DNA of 53,423 nucleotides from Armatimonadota bacterium. GTDB lineage: Bacteria; Armatimonadota; Fimbriimonadia; Fimbriimonadales; Fimbriimonadaceae. Shown piece by piece: positions 49,508 to 53,423 of the stretch. The notes beneath the pieces are model-generated. The model searched no databases and was not told the origin of the DNA. It worked only from the letters and a program-made list of their open reading frames with translations. The translations under genes and the position numbers were made by a program. Numbering within the stretch: position 1 is the stretch's first letter; every line of letters begins with the position of its first letter. The DNA lies in contig JAFDWT010000031.1 of the NCBI GenBank assembly GCA_018268335.1, forward strand, positions 1-53,423, written 5' to 3'.

Positions 49508-50584
49508 ATGCTCGAGCGCCTGGCCGAAATCGAAGCACGGTTCGAAGAAATCGAACGGCAGCTGCAAGACCCCGACCTGGTCACCCGCCAGGCCGACATG
49601 CAGCGCCTCGGCAAGGCCCGCGCCGACCTCGAAGACCTCGTCGAAGAAATCCGCGCCTACAAAAGGAGCCTCAAAGAACTCAAAGAAGCCGAAGAACTCC
49701 TCAGCGACCCCGACTTCAAAGACACCGCCCAAGAAGAAGTCGACAACCTCAAGACCCAGATCACCCGGCACGAAGAGACCCTCAAGGTCATGCTCCTGCC
49801 CAAGGACCCCAACGACGACAAGAGCGTCATCATGGAGATCCGCTCGGCCGCCGGCGGCGACGAGGCCGCCCTCTTCGCCATGCAGCTCTTCCGCATGTAC
49901 ACCCGCTACGCCGAGCGCAAAAAGTGGAAGTACGAGGTCGTCGACCTGGAAGAAAGCGGCATCGGCGGCGCCTCCTACGTCTGCTTCACCATCGCCCAGC
50001 CCGGCGCCTATAGCCAGCTCAAGCACGAGAGCGGCGTCCACCGCGTCCAGCGCGTCCCCGCCACCGAGAGCAGCGGCCGCCTGCACACGTCGACCGTCAC
50101 CGTCGCCGTCATGCCCGAGGTCGAGGACGTCGACGTCGAAGTGCTGGACAAGGACCTGGAGATCTCCACCTTCCGCTCCTCCAGCGCCGGCGGCCAGCAC
50201 ATGCAGAAAAACGAGACCGCCATCCGCATCATCCACCGCCCCACCGGCATCGTCGTCACCTGCCAAGACGAACGCTCGCAGCAACAAAACAAACTCCGCG
50301 CCCTCTCGGTCCTGAAGGCCAAGATCTACGAAGCCGAACAGGAGCGCCAAGCCAAAGAACGCGGCGAACTCCGCAAAGGCCAAATCGGCAGCGGCGACCG
50401 GTCAGAGAAAATCCGTACCTACCACTTCGTCCAAAACCGCGTCACCGACCACCGCATCGGCCTCGACATCTTCGACGTCAACGGCTTCATGGACGGCGAC
50501 CTCCAAAAAATGATCGACCCCCTGGTGCAGGAGCATCAGGCTCGGTTGCTTGCTGAAGCTGGTGAGGCGGCGGCGTCCAGGTAA
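49508..50584 (+). CDS. prfA: Peptide chain release factor 1
   Basis: A 358-residue protein from ATG 49508 (MLERLAEIEARFEEIERQL). The catalytic GGQ is in SSSAGGQHMQKNETAIRI near residue 230, and the stop-codon tripeptide is PAT in RVPATESSGR near 185, the RF1 type. RSAAGGDEAALFAMQLFRMY is the conserved domain 2 start. It terminates translation at UAA and UAG. The bases around GGQ differ from the common GAGGQHVN, having SAGGQHMQ. The usual neighbour prmC is absent. Confidence 0.96.
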   Translation: MLERLAEIEARFEEIERQLQDPDLVTRQADMQRLGKARADLEDLVEEIRAYKRSLKELKEAEELLSDPDFKDTAQEEVDNLKTQITRHEETLKVMLLPKDPNDDKSVIMEIRSAAGGDEAALFAMQLFRMYTRYAERKKWKYEVVDLEESGIGGASYVCFTIAQPGAYSQLKHESGVHRVQRVPATESSGRLHTSTVTVAVMPEVEDVDVEVLDKDLEISTFRSSSAGGQHMQKNETAIRIIHRPTGIVVTCQDERSQQQNKLRALSVLKAKIYEAEQERQAKERGELRKGQIGSGDRSEKIRTYHFVQNRVTDHRIGLDIFDVNGFMDGDLQKMIDPLVQEHQARLLAEAGEAAASR

Positions 50585-50624
50585 ACATCGTAGTGCCAAA
50601 CTGTGCCCAACGCCCGCGCGTAGT

Positions 50625-52070
50625 TTATTGTTTGGTGCCTACTGAGTCGATTTGTTCATCTGCAATTGGACAAAAAATTGAATTCATCCTCACGCTATTC
50701 CAAAGTCTAGCGATACTAGCCTTGAACAGCTCTCGCATTTCGCCAATGTCTTCGGCGTCAACAGCCAGCGCTAGTCTCTCCGCAATTTCTAGACGTCTCG
50801 AATCAATGATGAATCTTGGCGTTTGACTCAGGTATATGAAAGAAACTGGAAACCATCCTCCAACCAAGCCCTCCATTCTCACTTCACTTGCCAGATAAAG
50901 GAATAGGTCAGCATCCATGAATTCCTGCCACGAAACAGTAGACCCCGTGTTCCCATCGGGATAGCGCTCTCGCAACACGTCTGCATGAAATCGAAGCCTT
51001 CTTCTCCTTTCACTCTCAATAGCAAATAGCTCAACTCGTTGTTGAAACCTGTCAAATGCCACAGTTGGCTGGCCAGTCAGTCCTCGATGCTGTTCCCAAA
51101 GAAATTCCCTATCTAGGACCGCTTTGATCAATTCCCATCGTTGCTCCTTGAGCAAGCAAGCTATTAAAACCGTAAATAACTCATGCCCGATAAAGCGCCA
51201 ATAATCAAAGGACGTATTGTATGTGGGGCCTCTCTGCTCGACCTTGTTGGAGTATTCTTCGAGAAGTATCTCAAACCCAGCAACAATAGCACCAACCGAT
51301 TCGCGATCATCGCTAAAGGCGACCATTTCGCAAATCTTTGACCATAGTCCAGCAATTTGCCTAGTGTTGAATACTGCTTCCTGCAATTGGTCGATCTGCT
51401 GTACGAGAGCATCGCCTTCTGGGTAAGCCGATCGCAAATCAGGTTCTAGGCGCCTAAGCTCCGACAGGGCCCACGTCCAAGCTTCTCGTATTCTTAGCTT
51501 CCTAGAGGATGAGCCCGCTTCGATTGCATCTATCGCAATTTCTGCCGGTGTTTTAATGATCACAATAGGTTGTCTCTTTGCAATTGCCTCAATTCCAGTC
51601 GTAAGCCTGTTTACAAGCGATGCCTTGGCTTCGGATCGGTCGTCTTGCCCTTCCTGTGCAGTGTATGGCATCGCACGTCGCTTCTCCAAGTCAAATGGCA
51701 GACTCTCAACGCGTCCATAAAATTCGTTGACGACTAAAATTATTCGATCCCAGCCAAGACGCGCAACAGCATAACCGAGTTCGTAAGCAACATTTGGATT
51801 CGGTGCAAGAGCCCCCTCGGGCCCCTGGTAACATAGTGAGACATCAGCCACAAACGCCTGGCAAGTGTCAATCTTTTCCATTATTGCCTGAGGAATTGAA
51901 GGTGCACCAGGCAGACCTTGTGTATCCTGATCTAGCCGGGGTGACTCTTCAAGTTCAGGGTTATTGGCAACTCGCTTGCAGGCCTTCGTAAGAGCGTCGT
52001 GAATGAAGTTCCTGTTTGTTGCATTTGGCAGATCTGATTGCCAAGAGTAGAACACTTTGAATTCGGTCAT
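50625..52070 (-). CDS. TIR-like nucleotide-binding domain protein, putative defence gene
   Basis: A 481-residue protein from ATG 52070 (MTEFKVFYSWQSD); 25 further upstream codons are open. Residues 1-130 look like a TIR/NDT-type flavodoxin-like domain. The first strand is KVFYSWQSDLP with NRNFIHDAL, then RLDQDTQGLPGAP, ACQAFVADVS-like (CQAFVADVSLCY), and NPNVAYELGYAVARLGWDR, whose Glu is a candidate catalytic residue. Such domains often cleave NAD in anti-phage systems. Residues 170-481 are helical, of unknown fold. Base composition is clearly more A+T-rich than every neighbour, pointing to transfer. Confidence 0.7.
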   Translation of the reverse strand: MTEFKVFYSWQSDLPNATNRNFIHDALTKACKRVANNPELEESPRLDQDTQGLPGAPSIPQAIMEKIDTCQAFVADVSLCYQGPEGALAPNPNVAYELGYAVARLGWDRIILVVNEFYGRVESLPFDLEKRRAMPYTAQEGQDDRSEAKASLVNRLTTGIEAIAKRQPIVIIKTPAEIAIDAIEAGSSSRKLRIREAWTWALSELRRLEPDLRSAYPEGDALVQQIDQLQEAVFNTRQIAGLWSKICEMVAFSDDRESVGAIVAGFEILLEEYSNKVEQRGPTYNTSFDYWRFIGHELFTVLIACLLKEQRWELIKAVLDREFLWEQHRGLTGQPTVAFDRFQQRVELFAIESERRRRLRFHADVLRERYPDGNTGSTVSWQEFMDADLFLYLASEVRMEGLVGGWFPVSFIYLSQTPRFIIDSRRLEIAERLALAVDAEDIGEMRELFKASIARLWNSVRMNSIFCPIADEQIDSVGTKQ

Positions 52071-52202
52071 GCCGCCAGCCAACCTAATCTTGCCTTGATT
52101 CGAATGGTACTCCATAGTAGGCTGAGGCATGCGCCGCCTCTGCAACGCCTAGAGTTCAGTTGTAGGTAGTTGACCAAACGACCTCCTGCGTCCTACTTCT
52201 AG

Positions 52203-52469
52203 GTGCCCACCGAACCCCAACCCTACTTCACCCTCACCCCCAAAGAACGCGTCCGCCAGACCGAAGCCACCCACGACCAGTACCGCCGCGTCTTCCACCC
52301 CATCCAGTCCGAGTTCATCGCCTTCCAGCAGCCCTGGCTCGTTCAAGGCTTCATCCCCCTCGGTGGCCTCGTCATCCTCGCCGCATCCCCAACACAAGGC
52401 AAGACCTGCTTCGCCACCGGAAGGAGATCAACCGGATTTATCATCGCCGACCCACATGAAACGTGTTAA
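52203..52469 (+). pseudogene. Truncated RecA/AAA-type ATPase remnant
   Basis: The 88-codon frame from GTG 52203 encodes a plausible N terminus (LTPKERVRQTEATHDQY) and then LVILAASPTQGKTCFAT, which is a Walker A strand and P-loop as in RecA-like or DnaB-like ATPases. Right after the P-loop (around 52420) the sequence loses this character and a stop follows. The rest of the ATPase, including Walker B, is missing. It is probably the 5' fragment of a gene cut by deletion or insertion next to the low-GC TIR-like gene. Confidence 0.5.
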
Positions 52470-52472
52470 ATT

Positions 52473-52478
52473 GATAAT
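52473..52478 (+). promoter_or_regulatory. Putative -10 box (GATAAT), leaderless start
   Basis: GATAAT matches five of six consensus bases and is followed by 7 nt and ATG 52486. The surrounding bases are A+T-rich. No clear -35. Spacing equals that at metF. Confidence 0.45.
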
Positions 52479-52485
52479 TTGATAA

Positions 52486-52968
52486 ATGGTCTTCCTTGCC
52501 ATCCCCCTGCTCATGTCCCAAACCCAAGCCCTCACCAAAGACGACGACCTGCTGAAGCACCTGGTCGGCAAGTGGCGGATCACCCGCGAGTTCCCCAAGC
52601 GCCCGACAGCCCACAACGACGGAGAGGTCACCTACGAGCTGGACGGCCACTGGCTCAAGATCGCGATGAAGGACGTCGAGAAGCCGGCCAAGTACGCCGC
52701 CCACGTCTACATCACGCGCATGGTCGACACCAAGGAGTACTCCATCCACTGGCTCGACACCTTCGGCGGCACCCTGCCCGAGAGCCTGGGCGTCGGCAAA
52801 CGCAATGGCGACGCCATCGAGTTCCTCTGGCACGACCAAGACGGCGACCTGCGCAACACCTTCACCTGGCACCCCGCCGACAAGACCTGGACCTCGCTCA
52901 TCGACCAGAAAGGCAAAGACGGCAAATGGACGGTCTTCTGCACCGACACCTACCGCCTCCGGAAGTGA
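52486..52968 (+). CDS. DUF1579-like exported protein
   Basis: A 160-residue protein. A short hydrophobic N terminus (VFLAIPLLMSQTQA) may be a signal peptide. The rest begins LLKHLVGKWRITREF and continues as a lipocalin-like series of strands (WLKIAMKDV, YSIHWLDTFGG, IEFLWHDQDGD, WTVFCTDTYRL), the pattern of DUF1579 and related small beta-barrel proteins. Ligand and role are unknown. It probably has a leaderless mRNA. Confidence 0.65.
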   Translation: MVFLAIPLLMSQTQALTKDDDLLKHLVGKWRITREFPKRPTAHNDGEVTYELDGHWLKIAMKDVEKPAKYAAHVYITRMVDTKEYSIHWLDTFGGTLPESLGVGKRNGDAIEFLWHDQDGDLRNTFTWHPADKTWTSLIDQKGKDGKWTVFCTDTYRLRK

Positions 52969-53042
52969 CCCGCCGCCTGGGCCGCCACTTGTGGGCCGGG
53001 GCTGCCGGTGATAACATCGACCCAGCCCCGGAGAATTGAACC

Positions 53043-53423
53043 ATGAGGAAGCTACCCGTCGTCCCGCGCCTCGCCCTCGCCCTGGCCCTCGCCTTGGCCG
53101 CAGTCCCCGCCCCAGCGTCGCAACAAGCCGACAAGGGCGTCGCCGTGGCCTTCCCGTGGACGTTCCAAAAGGGGACGGACACTGCCCGCGAGACCGTCTT
53201 CTCCACCGTCGGCGAGATCGGCCAGAAGGCTAAGTACGACATGTCCTCGCACGACGAGGCGTTCACCGTCTGGGAGGAGATGAAGCTGAAGACGCCCGCC
53301 TACGGCACCCTGCCCTCCGCGTCGGCGCTCCGCAAGTACGGCAAGTCGCTCCACGCCAAGGTCGTGCTCTATGGCTCCGTCTCCTGGCACACCCGCAGCA
53401 TCTGGGTGAACGCCGGCCCCAAG
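53043..53423 (+). CDS. Secreted protein, unknown function (3' end outside window)
   Basis: An open frame of 127 codons from ATG 53043 (GGAG 7-10 nt upstream) to the window edge. It begins with a signal peptide (MRKLPVVPRLALALALALA, cleavage near AxA at PAPAS). The mature part has FPWTFQKGTDTARETVFSTV and ALRKYGKSLHAKVVLYGSVS, the latter like a strand-turn segment in which a putative lipoprotein/TolB-like domain reports on gene products. No family is firmly recognised. It is 74 bp downstream of the DUF1579-like gene. Confidence 0.7.
   Translation, partial: MRKLPVVPRLALALALALAAVPAPASQQADKGVAVAFPWTFQKGTDTARETVFSTVGEIGQKAKYDMSSHDEAFTVWEEMKLKTPAYGTLPSASALRKYGKSLHAKVVLYGSVSWHTRSIWVNAGPK

Noticed and set aside
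49331-50383. Leftward 350-codon open frame opposite prfA
   Set aside because: The translation is a monotonous run of Gly/Val/Phe/Asp typical of antisense frames in GC-rich genes; prfA is unmistakable on the other strand.
1-53423. CRISPR arrays, complete insertion sequences, rRNA genes
   Set aside because: No regularly spaced direct repeats, transposase motifs or rRNA-like segments were seen on either strand.

Overview
The window is one high-GC chromosomal stretch of a flagellated, diderm, menaquinone-using bacterium. A cyanobacteria-like core gene set (R3H/AAA ycf45-type ATPase, DUF3084 coiled-coil protein, single LptF/G-type permease) sits beside complete P- and L-ring flagellar genes, CsrA-FliW, PdxS, and planctomycete-like 'YSxGxDxxDDxG' secreted proteins. 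This mix best suggests Armatimonadota, probably Fimbriimonadia. The assignment is inference from gene content; no marker rRNA is present.

Layout. 1-5.1 kb: 3' end of alaS, an alkyltransferase-like protein, metF, tRNA-Leu(GAG), an M48 protease and an A+T-rich spacer that may hold a small unannotated gene. 5.0-9.7 kb: two tandem zinc dehydrogenases face a rightward run (SRPBCC protein, CBS-DUF1385 membrane protein, secG, metallophosphatase). 9.7-11.3 kb: cheW and a secreted thioredoxin-like protein. 11.3-17.6 kb: a leftward, tightly coupled operon rlmN-lptC-lptA-lptB-lptF/G-DUF3084-YqgF-like, most junctions being 4-nt overlaps; it builds the lipopolysaccharide bridge. 17.6-20.7 kb: an HtrA protease and the ycf45-type ATPase. 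20.7-26.1 kb: four consecutive divergent paralogues of an uncharacterised membrane-anchored family. 26.1-29.9 kb: a VOC protein, then menG-polyprenyl synthase-HAD phosphatase-tatD. 29.9-36.0 kb: small membrane proteins, a DUF5107-like protein, a two-STN-domain protein beside an orphan zinc-finger anti-sigma-like protein, a THUMP-like methyltransferase and an AAA ATPase. 36.4-39.6 kb: pdxS with a strong terminator, two small envelope proteins, ribF and a membrane protein. 39.6-48.5 kb: leftward flagellar rod/hook cluster flgF-flgG-flgA-flgH-flgI-flgJ-flgN-flgK-flgL-fliW-csrA. 48.6-53.4 kb: an M50-like membrane protease, prfA, a low-GC island with a TIR-like putative defence protein and a truncated ATPase, then two secreted proteins.

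Most noteworthy: the TIR-like gene in its low-GC island; the four-gene paralogue array; a flgA gene whose N-terminal half looks like a FlgG core domain; recurrent -10 boxes only 6-7 nt before start codons, suggesting leaderless mRNAs; and the Lpt operon that continues into DUF3084 and a YqgF-like nuclease. All calls come from reading the sequence and family motifs; no database search was run.
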